Positions 14,581 to 22,457 of a stretch of DNA of 22,562 nt are shown here, in pieces (positions within the stretch are counted from its first letter, which is position 1; every line of letters begins with the position of its first letter). Under the pieces are notes generated by a model. The model worked only from the letters and a program-made list of their open reading frames with translations. It did not search any database and had not been told where the DNA came from. Source of the stretch: an uncultured Gammaproteobacteria bacterium (GTDB lineage: Bacteria; Pseudomonadota; Gammaproteobacteria; Rariloculales; Rariloculaceae); NCBI GenBank assembly GCA_946887385.1, contig CAMPKU010000039.1:1-22562 (forward strand), read 5' to 3'. The translations under genes and the position numbers were made by a program.

Positions 14581-14757
14581 CTAGTACCGCGGCGGCGGCC
14601 ACGCTCGAATCTCGATGAACGGCTGCTCGAGCTCTGTCAATGCGCGCCGCTCCCGCATGGCCTCGTGGTAGGCATCGACGCGACGCCGCGCGCTGCCCTT
14701 GGTGGACGAGGCGTAAGCCTCACCATCGTCTTCGATTTCCCCAGCGCCTCTGCTCAC
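14581..14757 (-). CDS. Small charged protein, 58 aa, unknown, GTG start
   Basis: The frame starts at GTG 14757, 7 nt after a strong GAGGAGG, and ends RAWPPPRY. The middle (STKGSARRRVDAYHEAMRER) looks like an amphipathic basic helix, followed by LTELEQPFIEI. No family is recognised. A consensus sigma54 promoter at 14794-14809 gives a leader of about 26 nt. The combination of promoter, ribosome site and spacing makes the gene believable despite its size and non-ATG start. Confidence 0.68.
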   Translation of the reverse strand: MSRGAGEIEDDGEAYASSTKGSARRRVDAYHEAMRERRALTELEQPFIEIRAWPPPRY

Positions 14758-14793
14758 CCGTGAACCTCCTCAATTGGACCGTACCTGCCACAT

Positions 14794-14809
14794 AGCAAAC
14801 CTCGTGCCA
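14794..14809 (-). promoter_or_regulatory. Sigma54 -24/-12 promoter for 58-aa/61-aa unit
   Basis: The minus strand reads TGGCACGAGGTTTGCT, an exact consensus fit. The predicted start is near 14783. The opposite site at 14914-14929 is 104 nt away, the widest of the five divergent pairs. Confidence 0.86.
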
Positions 14810-14913
14810 ACGAAGTGGCCGCGGTGGAATCTCGGTCGCTCGATTCTGCGCCGCACGCGCTCGCGGCTTTTTTGGGAGGGCTTGGAGAAACTGCAAGCCG
14901 GCAGCCGCTCGCC

Positions 14914-14929
14914 TGGCATGTGCCTTGCA
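14914..14929 (+). promoter_or_regulatory. Sigma54 -24/-12 promoter for Pro-rich 51-aa gene
   Basis: The plus strand reads TGGCATGTGCCTTGCA, an exact fit. The predicted start near 14940 leaves about 20 nt to the ATG at 14960, with AGGAG (14947-14951) in the leader. Confidence 0.87.
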
Positions 14930-14959
14930 CCTCTGCGGCACCCTTCAGGAGTGCCCCCG

Positions 14960-15115
14960 ATGCTCGATGCATCTAGCCACCGCGATCCGCGCGAGCCGGA
15001 AGTGCCCGTGATCGACGATCCGCCGGAGCCCGCCGAACCGAAGGTGCCGGAGATGCCGCCACCGGTGCCTGATCCGCCGGACGTGGTCGGGCGACGCGGT
15101 GCGGAACGGCGTTAA
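14960..15115 (+). CDS. Small Pro/Glu-rich protein, 51 aa, unknown
   Basis: After MLDASSHRD the protein is dominated by Pro, Glu, Asp and Val (EPEVPVIDDPPEPAEPKVPE) and ends in a basic RRGAERR. It is probably extended and disordered, and no family is recognised. An AGGAG site lies 8 nt before the ATG. The frame is open further upstream (to 14774), but that would place the start ahead of the sigma54 transcript start. It converges on the sensor kinase gene with a 4-nt overlap. Confidence 0.66.
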   Translation: MLDASSHRDPREPEVPVIDDPPEPAEPKVPEMPPPVPDPPDVVGRRGAERR

Positions 15116-16419
15116 GCCGATGTACGGGCTGCCGCCGGCGCAGCGGCGAGCGGTAGCCGCACGGCGAATAGCGCACCGGCGCTGCCGTTTTTGGCCGTGA
15201 GCGCGCCGCCGTGCTGGGCGACGATGTGATGCGCAATCGCTAATCCCAGACCGATGCCTGCGCGGCCCTTGGTGCTGGCGGCCGAGCGCCAGAGCGGCTC
15301 GAACAAGTGCGCGGCGTCGTCAGCCGACAGCGTGCCGCCCGTGTCCTCGACCTCCACGACGAGGTCGTCCTCGACTCGCGCCCGCAGCTCGACTCGCCCG
15401 CCTGCCGGAGTGCTCGCCACGGCGTTGTCGATGAGGTGGTTCAGGGCTAGTAGCAGTCGCTCGGGATCGGCCTCGACCTGCGCAGCCGCCGGCTCGATGT
15501 CGTGGTGGAACGCGAGCTGCCTGCCAATGGCCAGCAGTTGCCAGGCGTCGAGGTTGGCGCGAAGCAGCGCGATAGCGTCTAGCGGCTTGAGCTGAACCTC
15601 GAGCCCTCCGCTGGAGATCTTCGCCGCATCGCTGAGATCGTTCACGAGCTTCGTTTGCCGAGCGAGGTTGCGCTTGATGGCTTCGGCGGCCTTCGCGACT
15701 TTGTCCGGTTGTGGGGCGAGCGCCAAGACGTCGAGCCACATGACGCATGCGTTCAGCGGCGAACGCAGCTCATGGCTCAGCCACGACAGGAAATCGAGCT
15801 TCGCCGCCCCTGCGGCGGGCGCAGCGGCCAACGCCGCGTGGTTTCGCCCGCCCAGCCGGCGTTCGGCAGGCGGCGCGCCGGCGTCGTCGCGTTCGAGCAG
15901 CCCGACTACGCCGGGCCCGCCGTCGCCGTCGCGCAACGGCCAAACCTCGAGAAGGGCAGCAATCGTCGAACCGTCGCGTCGCCGGACCGCCACGTGCGTG
16001 CGGGGACTAGCGGTCAATTCGCGGGGAAGCGCCGCGGCGGCCGCCGGGTCGGCGAAGATCGCGAAAGCGTCGAACCCCTCGGCCAGCGCTTCGTCGGCGG
16101 GATACCCCGTGAGCTCGGAATACGCGGCGTTGACATAGAGGTTCGGCCGGCCCGGCTTCCACGCCTGCACGACGAACACCGGCCGCGGGATGGCTTGCAG
16201 CAGCTGTAATCGGGAGGTTGGCGGTCGTTCGGCGCGGGGCGCACGGCGGCCGGCGACGAGCAGGAGAGCGGCGAGGAGCGTTGCACCGCCTGCAAGTAAA
16301 ACGAGGGCGCCAGCGGGCGCCGTACGGAAGGCCATGGCCGTTCCCACGGCGAGGAGCAACACGGCAACGACGGCGACTACCGCGATGCGCCATCGCGGGC
16401 CGCGCGTTGACTCAAGCAC
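15112..16419 (-). CDS. Membrane sensor histidine kinase with PAS domain
   Basis: A 435-residue protein starting at GTG 16419. Two membrane helices (about 12-31 and 35-56) with almost no periplasmic loop are followed by a PAS-like domain (about 70-178), a HisKA helix with His216 (WLSHELRSPLNA), and an ATPase domain with Asn332 in the N-box (NHLIDNA), Asp359 in G1 (EDTGG) and G2 GIGLGL (388-393). It has no receiver domain. It would phosphorylate a separate partner, and the divergently transcribed NtrC-type activator is the obvious candidate. The lack of a large periplasmic domain points to an intracellular or membrane-borne signal. Confidence 0.87.
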   Translation of the reverse strand: MLESTRGPRWRIAVVAVVAVLLLAVGTAMAFRTAPAGALVLLAGGATLLAALLLVAGRRAPRAERPPTSRLQLLQAIPRPVFVVQAWKPGRPNLYVNAAYSELTGYPADEALAEGFDAFAIFADPAAAAALPRELTASPRTHVAVRRRDGSTIAALLEVWPLRDGDGGPGVVGLLERDDAGAPPAERRLGGRNHAALAAAPAAGAAKLDFLSWLSHELRSPLNACVMWLDVLALAPQPDKVAKAAEAIKRNLARQTKLVNDLSDAAKISSGGLEVQLKPLDAIALLRANLDAWQLLAIGRQLAFHHDIEPAAAQVEADPERLLLALNHLIDNAVASTPAGGRVELRARVEDDLVVEVEDTGGTLSADDAAHLFEPLWRSAASTKGRAGIGLGLAIAHHIVAQHGGALTAKNGSAGALFAVRLPLAAAPAAARTSA

Positions 16420-16725
16420 GGAGCGCGAAATCGATTATGGTGAAACTATCGCGTGCAACCATTTGATCTCGCAGCGATCAAAACCCCGCGCTCGTGCGCG
16501 GCGCCCGCAGTCGCGAGCACCGCAAGACGGCCTTGCAGGCGGCGCCTTGCTGGAGCTCGCACTGCCATTCTACGCGTGCACACCGTTCCGGCGTTCCAGT
16601 CGTCGATCGGCGACATGCAAGCGTTGCATCGACGGTTGGATGTAGAATGCTTGCAAGCTCGAGTGACCAAGAGCGCGGCCGGCGTATCCGGCCTACGACG
16701 AAGAATCACCGTTGGCGGGGTATCC
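16420..16725. promoter_or_regulatory. Divergent intergenic region between sensor kinase and sigma54 activator
   Basis: About 306 nt with no credible gene and, unlike other promoter regions to its left, no sigma54 site. It contains a GC inverted repeat near 16486-16504 and a perfect palindrome, ATGCAAGCGTTGCAT, at 16615-16629. I could not place a convincing sigma70 promoter with normal spacing. The activator frame remains open to 16453, but that part has no family resemblance. Confidence 0.45.
16615..16629. promoter_or_regulatory. Palindrome ATGCAA-GCG-TTGCAT, possible operator
   Basis: A perfect 6+6 bp inverted repeat about 97 nt before the activator ATG. It could be a binding site for the activator itself or another dimeric regulator. 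I found no second exact copy near the sigma54 promoters, although part of it (ATGCAAGCGTTG) recurs in the egtB promoter at 10829-10840. Confidence 0.3.
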
Positions 16726-18078
16726 ATGGCGAACGTCTTGTTAGTGGACGACGAACCGGATTTTGTTGCGGCAGCGACGGAAATGCTGCAGCTGCACGGG
16801 CACACCGTCGAGAGCGCGGAGCGCCTCGAGAGTGCGCGCCGGCTGCTCGGCGGCGTGCCGCCCGATGTCTTGCTGCTCGACCTCATGCTGCCTGACGGCA
16901 ATGGTCTCGAGCTGCTCGAGGAGTTGCGCGCGAGCCCGGTGAAACGCGTGGTCTTTATCACCGGCCATCCCGGCATCAAGTCGCTGATCAAGAACTTGAG
17001 CGGCCCGTCGGTCTCGTATTTGACGAAACCCATCGGCAGCAGCGAATTGCTGCGCACGGTGGAAACCGACGTCGATCGTTCGACAGGATCGAACGGAGCA
17101 ACGATCGGCAATCTGCACTTCGGCTGCCTCATCGGCGAATCGCCGGCGATGTTGGCCGTGTACGAGCAGATCGAGAAGGTGGCGCGCACGCCGAGTCCCG
17201 TGCTGATCTTGGGCGAGACGGGCACAGGCAAGGAGCTTGTCGCCGAGTCGATTCACCGCGCGAGCGAACGTCCTGGTCAATTCGTGGCGGTCAACTGCGG
17301 TTCCCTTTCGCGCGAGCTCGCAGCGAGCGAGCTGTTCGGTCACGAGAAGGGCAGCTTCACGGGGGCCGTGCGCCGCCATCCCGGATTTTTCAAGCGCGCC
17401 GACGGCGGCACGTTGTTCCTCGACGAGCTTGCCGAAATGCCGGTCGAGCTTCAGCCGCACTTTCTGCGCGTGCTGGAAACAGGCTCGGTGCTACCCGTGG
17501 GCAGCGAGCGCGAAGTTCCCGTCGATGCGCGCACCGTTGCCGCGACGAACCGCGATCCGAAGAAGGCCATCGCGGACAAGGCACTGCGCGAAGATCTGTA
17601 CTACCGGCTCAGCGTGTTTCCGATCACGCTGCCGCCGCTGCGCGCGCGCATCCAGGACGTACCGCTGCTCGTCGACCATTTCCTTGGGCAGGCGAAAACC
17701 GCCGCGGGTACGGAGACGCGCAAGTTCTCCGCCGAAGATGCCGCGCGGCTGCGGGCGTATCACTGGCCCGGTAACGTCCGCGAGCTCCGGCATGTCGTGC
17801 TGCGCGCAGCCATCATGTCCGACCCGGGCGACTCGGTGCTGCGCCTGCCGGAACGGTTCGACAGCCCGTTCAACGAGCAGAACGGTCAGCAAGGGCTCGC
17901 CATCGGCCGCTCCATTCGCGACGTGGAACGCGAGCTGATCATGCGTACGCTCGAGCATTTGAACGGCGACAAGCGTGCCGCAGCGGAGACGCTCGGCATT
18001 AGCCTGAACACGCTGTACAACCGGTTGAACGCCTACGAGGCCGCGGGCATCGCGCCGCCGGCCGCGCCTCCGCTTTAA
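16726..18078 (+). CDS. NtrC-family sigma54-dependent response regulator
   Basis: A 450-residue protein with three domains. The receiver (1-115) has Asp52 ([10 protein letters not shown]), Thr79 and Lys101. The AAA+ domain (about 133-365) has Walker A GETGTGKE (163-170), the sigma54-contacting loop GSFTGA (209-214; consensus GAFTGA), Walker B GGTLFLDE (227-234) and the WPGNVREL motif (347-354). The C-terminal Fis-type helix-turn-helix (about 405-438) contains [16 protein letters not shown]. The start at 16726 places the receiver at the N-terminus as usual. Such proteins use ATP to open sigma54 promoter complexes. It is the only sigma54 activator gene in the window and is probably the regulator of the 13 sites to its left, with the divergent kinase as its partner. 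Confidence 0.93.
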   Translation: MANVLLVDDEPDFVAAATEMLQLHGHTVESAERLESARRLLGGVPPDVLLLDLMLPDGNGLELLEELRASPVKRVVFITGHPGIKSLIKNLSGPSVSYLTKPIGSSELLRTVETDVDRSTGSNGATIGNLHFGCLIGESPAMLAVYEQIEKVARTPSPVLILGETGTGKELVAESIHRASERPGQFVAVNCGSLSRELAASELFGHEKGSFTGAVRRHPGFFKRADGGTLFLDELAEMPVELQPHFLRVLETGSVLPVGSEREVPVDARTVAATNRDPKKAIADKALREDLYYRLSVFPITLPPLRARIQDVPLLVDHFLGQAKTAAGTETRKFSAEDAARLRAYHWPGNVRELRHVVLRAAIMSDPGDSVLRLPERFDSPFNEQNGQQGLAIGRSIRDVERELIMRTLEHLNGDKRAAAETLGISLNTLYNRLNAYEAAGIAPPAAPPL

Positions 18079-18190
18079 TTAGACGCCTTCGCTGCGCGCG
18101 CGATAGTGTTCGCCGGGGCGTGCTGCTAAGCTCCGCGGAAAATCAGGCGAGCCGCTCCGAAGTGCGGCCATCGCCGACGCCGGGGGGCTC

Positions 18191-18790
18191 ATGCGAACGA
18201 AGCGCATCGCCATCGTGATTGCCGTCGCCGCCTCGAGCGCCTGCTCGCCAGGCGGCGAGCAAGCGCCGCAGTCGGTTGCGGCGGGCGGCCAATGGGAAAC
18301 GCTGTTCGACGGCAGCAGCCTGGCCGGCTGGCAGCCAGTCGGCGATGCAAACTGGCAGCTCATGGATGGCGCCGTTGCGGCGGACGCCGGCACCGGCTTC
18401 TTGCTCACGGCCGCCTCGTACGGCGACTTCGACCTCGATTTAGAGTTTTGGGTCACGCCCGACGCGAATAGCGGCGTTTTCATTCGCTGCGCCGATCCGA
18501 GCGACGTGGGTGCCGCCACGTGTTACGAGGTGAACATCTTCGACCAGCGGCCGGATCCCGCCTACCGCACGGGCGCCATCGTCGACGTCGCAGAGCCTTT
18601 GGTCATGCTCTCTACGGGGGATCGGTGGAATCGTTATGAAATCTCCGCGCACGGCACTCATCTCGTAGTGCGATTGAACGGTCAAACCACAATCGACACT
18701 AATGACGATAGATTGGCGGCGGGCCCGATCGCGCTTCAATATGGCGCGGGCCGCGTGATGTTCCGCAACGTACGAATTCGCGCCAACTAG
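18191..18790 (+). CDS. DUF1080 (3-keto-disaccharide hydrolase-like) lipoprotein
   Basis: The N-terminus (MRTKRIAIVIAVAASSACS) is a lipoprotein signal with Cys18. The mature part holds the family's opening WETLFDGSSLAGWQP, DFDLDLEFWVTPDANSGVFIR and the closing beta strand pattern (IALQYGAGRVMFRNVRIR). At 199 aa it is a single jelly-roll domain. DUF1080 proteins are concanavalin-like, and some hydrolyse 3-keto-glycosides; the substrate cannot be told here. There is no sigma54 site upstream (18079-18190), so it is probably outside the stress regulon. Confidence 0.82.
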   Translation: MRTKRIAIVIAVAASSACSPGGEQAPQSVAAGGQWETLFDGSSLAGWQPVGDANWQLMDGAVAADAGTGFLLTAASYGDFDLDLEFWVTPDANSGVFIRCADPSDVGAATCYEVNIFDQRPDPAYRTGAIVDVAEPLVMLSTGDRWNRYEISAHGTHLVVRLNGQTTIDTNDDRLAAGPIALQYGAGRVMFRNVRIRAN

Positions 18791-18839
18791 CTTCACGCAC
18801 ACCACGGCATTCTCCGCTCCTGCGAGGAAAGGCGATCGC

Positions 18840-19436
18840 ATGTCTGCTCAAGAGCTCCAGCAGTCTCACACTTCAGATGACCTGGGCCACTTCTTCAGAG
18901 GGTGGATCCGCAATCCGCTCGCGATGGGCGCCCTCGCGCCGAGCGGCAAGTCGCTCGCCAAGCTCATGGCGAAGGACGTGGGCCCCGAGTCGCGCGTCGT
19001 CGAGCTCGGTGCGGGCACGGGAACGGTCACGGAGGCATTGCTCGCCACCGGCATGGCTCCGGAAAACTTGTATCTCGTCGAGCGGGAGCGGCAGTTCGTG
19101 AAGATTCTGGAGCGGCGCTTCCCGCGCTGCACCGTGATTGCCGCCGATGCGCTGGAGCTCGAGCGCGCGCTCGGCGCCGATTCTGCGTTCGACTTCGTCG
19201 TCAGCGGCCTGCCGCTGCTTTGTTTTTCCCCCGACAAGCGCTACCGCATCTTGGAGCAGTCGCTGCAATTATTGCAGCCGAACGGGTACCTGCATCAGTT
19301 CACATACGGCGGACGCTGCCCTGTCGACCGGGATCTGCGCGCCTTGCTGCGCGTCGACAGCACGCTGCTCGGCATTGCCGCGCTGAACTTGCCGCCGGGA
19401 TTCGTGTACCGCCTCACACGGCGGTTACGGGCGTGA
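18840..19436 (+). CDS. SAM-dependent methyltransferase, PmtA-like (phospholipid N-methyltransferase family)
   Basis: A 198-residue protein. FFRGWIRNPLAMGALAPSGKSLAKLMA at residues 18-44 is the N-terminal signature of bacterial phosphatidylethanolamine N-methyltransferase-like enzymes. The SAM motif VVELGAGTGTVTEALL follows (53-68), then YLVERE (77-82). The expected reaction is methylation of PE toward phosphatidylcholine, but close homologues with other substrates exist. GAGGAAAGG lies about 8 nt before the ATG. Confidence 0.78.
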   Translation: MSAQELQQSHTSDDLGHFFRGWIRNPLAMGALAPSGKSLAKLMAKDVGPESRVVELGAGTGTVTEALLATGMAPENLYLVERERQFVKILERRFPRCTVIAADALELERALGADSAFDFVVSGLPLLCFSPDKRYRILEQSLQLLQPNGYLHQFTYGGRCPVDRDLRALLRVDSTLLGIAALNLPPGFVYRLTRRLRA

Positions 19437-19550
19437 ATCGGTACGCTCGTTTCTCCCCTCCTTAGGTAAAACAGACTGCCCACGCTCGCGTTTGGCACGC
19501 GGCGCTGTGCTGCGTTCTTTAGTACGATGGTAAGAGGAGGCGCTGGATCG

Positions 19551-20534
19551 ATGGACTTTACGGCCGCAGGACTGGCCAAGTGGGCGAGCGCGTTACCGAT
19601 CGCGTTGGCGCTCGCGGCATGCACCACATACGTTCCGCTTTCGCAGGACTATCGGGGGCCCGACGCGCTGCCGCTCGACGCGCAAAAGTTCACGAATGCG
19701 TCGCTGCAGTTGTCCCGCGCGGCCGGCGGCAGCGAAATCCGCGAGCGAGCACATTTCGTAGTCCACGAGCTTGCATTGCCGGCCGCCACGGACTCGCAGG
19801 AGCCCCTCGCGTTCGAGTATTACGACGTCGAGGGCGATGCGCGCACTCCGGTCGTCATGTTGCTGCCGATCTTCAACGGCCAGCTCGCCATCCCGCGGTT
19901 CTTTGCGCGCTACTTCGCGAATCAAGGACTGGCCGCCGTGGTGGTGACGCGCGGGCGTGATCCGCTCGAGGCGCTGACGGCGCCGGTGGAAACCGTGCGC
20001 GGCAACCTAAGAGACTACAGTCGCGTTCTCGATTGGATCGAGCGCCAACCGGAGCTCGACCCGGCGCGTATCGGTATGTTCGGCGTGAGCCTGGGTGCGA
20101 TGGATGCCGTGATGCTCACGGCGCTCGACGGGCGAATCAGTGCGCTTGTCATCGCCATGGCCGGCGGCGATTGGTCGTATCTGCTCGCAAACACGAACTA
20201 TCGGCGCGTCTCGCGCATGGTCGACGACCTCGCCGAGAGCCAGGGCACGAGCCGCGAAGCGCTAGGCGCGAAACTCGACGCGGCGCTCGAGCTCGACCCG
20301 CTCGCGCTGGCGCCCTATATCGACGCCGAACGCGTGCTCATGATCCTCACTCGCACGGACGCCATCATCCCGTTCGAGTCTCAGCAGCGGCTGTGGACGT
20401 CGATGGGGTCTCCCGAGGCGCTGTACTTGGCTACCGGCCACCGAACTTCGATCGTCTTTTTTCCGAAGCTACGCAACGCGGCCTTCGAATTCTTCGCTCG
20501 CCGTTTCGGCGAGCAACACCTCGCGCTGCTGTGA
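19551..20534 (+). CDS. Alpha/beta-hydrolase-fold lipoprotein
   Basis: The ATG at 19551 follows a strong GAGGAGG and gives 327 residues. An ATG at 19527 has no ribosome site. The signal peptide ends in a lipobox LAAC (Cys24). A probable catalytic set is visible: Ser180 in GMFGVSLGAMD (GxSxG), Asp270 in TRTDAIIPF, and His297 in TGHRTSIVF. It is therefore likely an envelope-anchored esterase or peptidase-like hydrolase; the substrate is unknown. Confidence 0.82.
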   Translation: MDFTAAGLAKWASALPIALALAACTTYVPLSQDYRGPDALPLDAQKFTNASLQLSRAAGGSEIRERAHFVVHELALPAATDSQEPLAFEYYDVEGDARTPVVMLLPIFNGQLAIPRFFARYFANQGLAAVVVTRGRDPLEALTAPVETVRGNLRDYSRVLDWIERQPELDPARIGMFGVSLGAMDAVMLTALDGRISALVIAMAGGDWSYLLANTNYRRVSRMVDDLAESQGTSREALGAKLDAALELDPLALAPYIDAERVLMILTRTDAIIPFESQQRLWTSMGSPEALYLATGHRTSIVFFPKLRNAAFEFFARRFGEQHLALL

Positions 20535-20590
20535 GCTGAGCGCCCGCGGGCCGTGCTATCGTTGGCGCGCTCGTAGCGTCGGAGAACCCC

Positions 20591-21163
20591 GTGTTGGCAC
20601 CTGGATCGGCACAAGTCGAAGACTTCGCGGCAGTGCTGCGCAGCCGCCGCTCGATCGACTTGTTTCTGCCGGAGCCTATCGACGTCGACCGCCTGCGCGC
20701 CGCGATCGACGTTGCGCGGTGGGCCCCCAATCATCGCTTGACGGAGCCGTGGCGGTTCTATCTGCTCGGGCCCGCGACGATGGGCGCCGTGGTGGATCTT
20801 GCGGTTGAGCTCGATGTGGCAGCCAAGGGTGAGCGCGTCGGCGCCGTGCGTCGCGCGCGCCTCGAGGCGATTCCCGGCATGTTCGTGCTGACGAGCGCGC
20901 GCAGCGAAGACGCACTGGCCGACCGCGAAAACTATGCCGCGTGCTGTTGTGCGGTCCAAAATCTAATGCTATACCTATGGCTCCAAGGCATCGGCGTCAA
21001 GTGGACGACCGGTGGTGTGACGAGGCAGCAGCGATTCTATGAGTTGCTCGGCATCGATTCGCAGAAGGAATCCGTGGTCGGCTTGTTCTGGTACGGAGCT
21101 CCGAAGGCGATCCCGACTCAAAAGCGGCGGCCCGTCGAGGACATCGTAACCGAGCGCCCTTAG
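20591..21163 (+). CDS. Nitroreductase-family protein
   Basis: A GTG start 6 nt after GGAGAA gives 190 residues. RSRRSIDLFLPEPID at the N-terminus, ARWAPNHRLTEPWRFYLL and the C-terminal LGIDSQKESVVGLFWYG are typical of FMN-dependent nitroreductase-like proteins. QNLMLYLWLQGIGVKWTTGG matches the central helix. It probably reduces a small molecule with NAD(P)H, or is a related flavoprotein. It lies 15 nt before the TetR gene and is likely co-transcribed with it. Confidence 0.83.
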   Translation: MLAPGSAQVEDFAAVLRSRRSIDLFLPEPIDVDRLRAAIDVARWAPNHRLTEPWRFYLLGPATMGAVVDLAVELDVAAKGERVGAVRRARLEAIPGMFVLTSARSEDALADRENYAACCCAVQNLMLYLWLQGIGVKWTTGGVTRQQRFYELLGIDSQKESVVGLFWYGAPKAIPTQKRRPVEDIVTERP

Positions 21164-21178
21164 GCAAACGGGGGAGCA

Positions 21179-21823
21179 ATGAGTACCACGAGCCTCGCGA
21201 TTCATCGCATTCAGCCGCAATCGGCCCGGGGGCGAGCGCGTCTCGCGAAAATTCTAGAAGCGGCCACCGAGATTTTTCTTACCGCGGGTTACGAGCAAGC
21301 ATCCATCGACGCGATCCTCGAGCGCAGCGGCGGTTCCAAGTCCACGCTCTACGCGTACTTTCCCACCAAGGAAGATCTGTTCCGCTCGGTGATCGACAAC
21401 ATCGTGGCCAACAGCGACATTGGTGCTGCACTCGATGTCAGCGCCAACGCGCGCATCGTGCTAACCGAGTTCGCCGTGAGCCGGCAGAAGGTAGTGTTCT
21501 CGCCGCGCCATCGCGCCGTGATCCGCCTAGTGGTTGCGGAGCGCGAGCGTTTTCCGGATCTGGCGCAAATGTATTGGGAGCGCGGCCCGCAGAAGAGCCA
21601 ACGCCAGCTTGCCATTTACCTCGAGGCGCTGAGGAACCGCGAGATCTTCGCCATCGACGACGCGGCGGAGGCCGCGGAGTTCTTCGTCGGCATGCTGTTT
21701 CAACGTTGGTACAAGCCAACCTGGTATGTGACGCAGCCGCAGCCGAGCGAGGCCGTGATCCGCACCCACGCCGAACGCGTCGTCGCGCGCTTTTTCGCGG
21801 CGTATCGGCACGGGGCCCACTAG
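21179..21823 (+). CDS. TetR-family transcriptional regulator
   Basis: A 214-residue protein. The N-terminal helix-turn-helix (about 20-65) includes ILEAATEIFLTAGYEQASIDAILERSGGSKSTLYAYFPTKEDLF in order, the hallmark of the family. The C-terminal ligand/dimer domain (about 85-210) resembles TetR_C AefR-like domains. GGGGGAG lies 3 nt before the ATG. It probably represses neighbouring genes, perhaps the nitroreductase unit it follows. Confidence 0.9.
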   Translation: MSTTSLAIHRIQPQSARGRARLAKILEAATEIFLTAGYEQASIDAILERSGGSKSTLYAYFPTKEDLFRSVIDNIVANSDIGAALDVSANARIVLTEFAVSRQKVVFSPRHRAVIRLVVAERERFPDLAQMYWERGPQKSQRQLAIYLEALRNREIFAIDDAAEAAEFFVGMLFQRWYKPTWYVTQPQPSEAVIRTHAERVVARFFAAYRHGAH

Positions 21824-21828
21824 CTTCG

Positions 21829-22443
21829 CTAGAGCGGCACGCCAGGTTGAGGCGAGCCCGCGAGCCAGGCCGCGCCTTCGCCGTACAGCTTTTCGACCTC
21901 GGCGCCGCGCAGTCCCGGCAGACCGAGACGCACGTCGAATCCAGCTTTGGACTGCAAGTAGCCCAAATGCCGATAGCCTTCCGGGAACCGCGCCAGAAGC
22001 GCAGGGTCGAGCGTCAGCGTGCGGCCGGGCTCGACGGGGTCGAGCCTATCCTTCTCATAGATCGGTTGCCGCCTCACGATCGCCCAGCGCCCTTTGCGCT
22101 TCGCGAAGAAGTCGTAGAAGCGACCCGTGCATACGACGTCGACGAGCACGCCGTCGACCGTCGCGCGTTGGTTGATCGTCATTTTCGTTTGGGCGATGGC
22201 GCGTTGCTCTGCAAGCTCGATCGAGATGCCGCCGAGAAAATGAATGATATTGACGCCGCGCTCGAAGCCGGCGCGCCGGGCTTTCTGAAACTCCGTGGCC
22301 GGACCCTGAAACCAAGTAGCCGTCATCCAGCCGTCGTCGTGCCACACCGTGGCAAAGCGATTCCACTCGCCGGAGTCGCTCCACAACACCCACTGGTTGA
22401 CGACGTCGGCGATCGCGAGCCGATCGAGTAGCGTCTCGTCCAT
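21829..22443 (-). CDS. SnoaL/NTF2-like protein, 204 aa
   Basis: The start MDETLLDRLAIADVVNQWVLWSDSGEWNRFATVWHDDGWM matches the SnoaL-like fold, whose members include polyketide cyclases, dehydratases and ring-hydroxylase small subunits. IIHFLGG and GRFYDFFAKRKGRWAIVRRQ are the expected central strands. A C-terminal extension (about 140-204) follows. The catalytic activity is unknown. It converges on the TetR gene with a 5-nt gap and lies 14 nt downstream of another leftward frame. Confidence 0.78.
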   Translation of the reverse strand: MDETLLDRLAIADVVNQWVLWSDSGEWNRFATVWHDDGWMTATWFQGPATEFQKARRAGFERGVNIIHFLGGISIELAEQRAIAQTKMTINQRATVDGVLVDVVCTGRFYDFFAKRKGRWAIVRRQPIYEKDRLDPVEPGRTLTLDPALLARFPEGYRHLGYLQSKAGFDVRLGLPGLRGAEVEKLYGEGAAWLAGSPQPGVPL

Positions 22444-22457
22444 CGTTCGCGCGGCGG

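Noticed and set aside
14363..14584. 73-aa plus-strand frame after DUF421 with a fair ribosome site
   Set aside because: The minus strand over the same bases has a lipoprotein signal and follows a promoter-driven small gene. The plus frame has no recognisable features. It cannot be fully excluded.
19494..19512. TGGCACG near the hydrolase lipoprotein as a sigma54 site
   Set aside because: The -12 element at the required spacing reads GCTGT instead of TTGCA, so it fails the pattern.
20594..20609. TGGCACC at the start of the nitroreductase gene as a sigma54 site
   Set aside because: It lies inside the coding start and has TCGGC at the -12 position.
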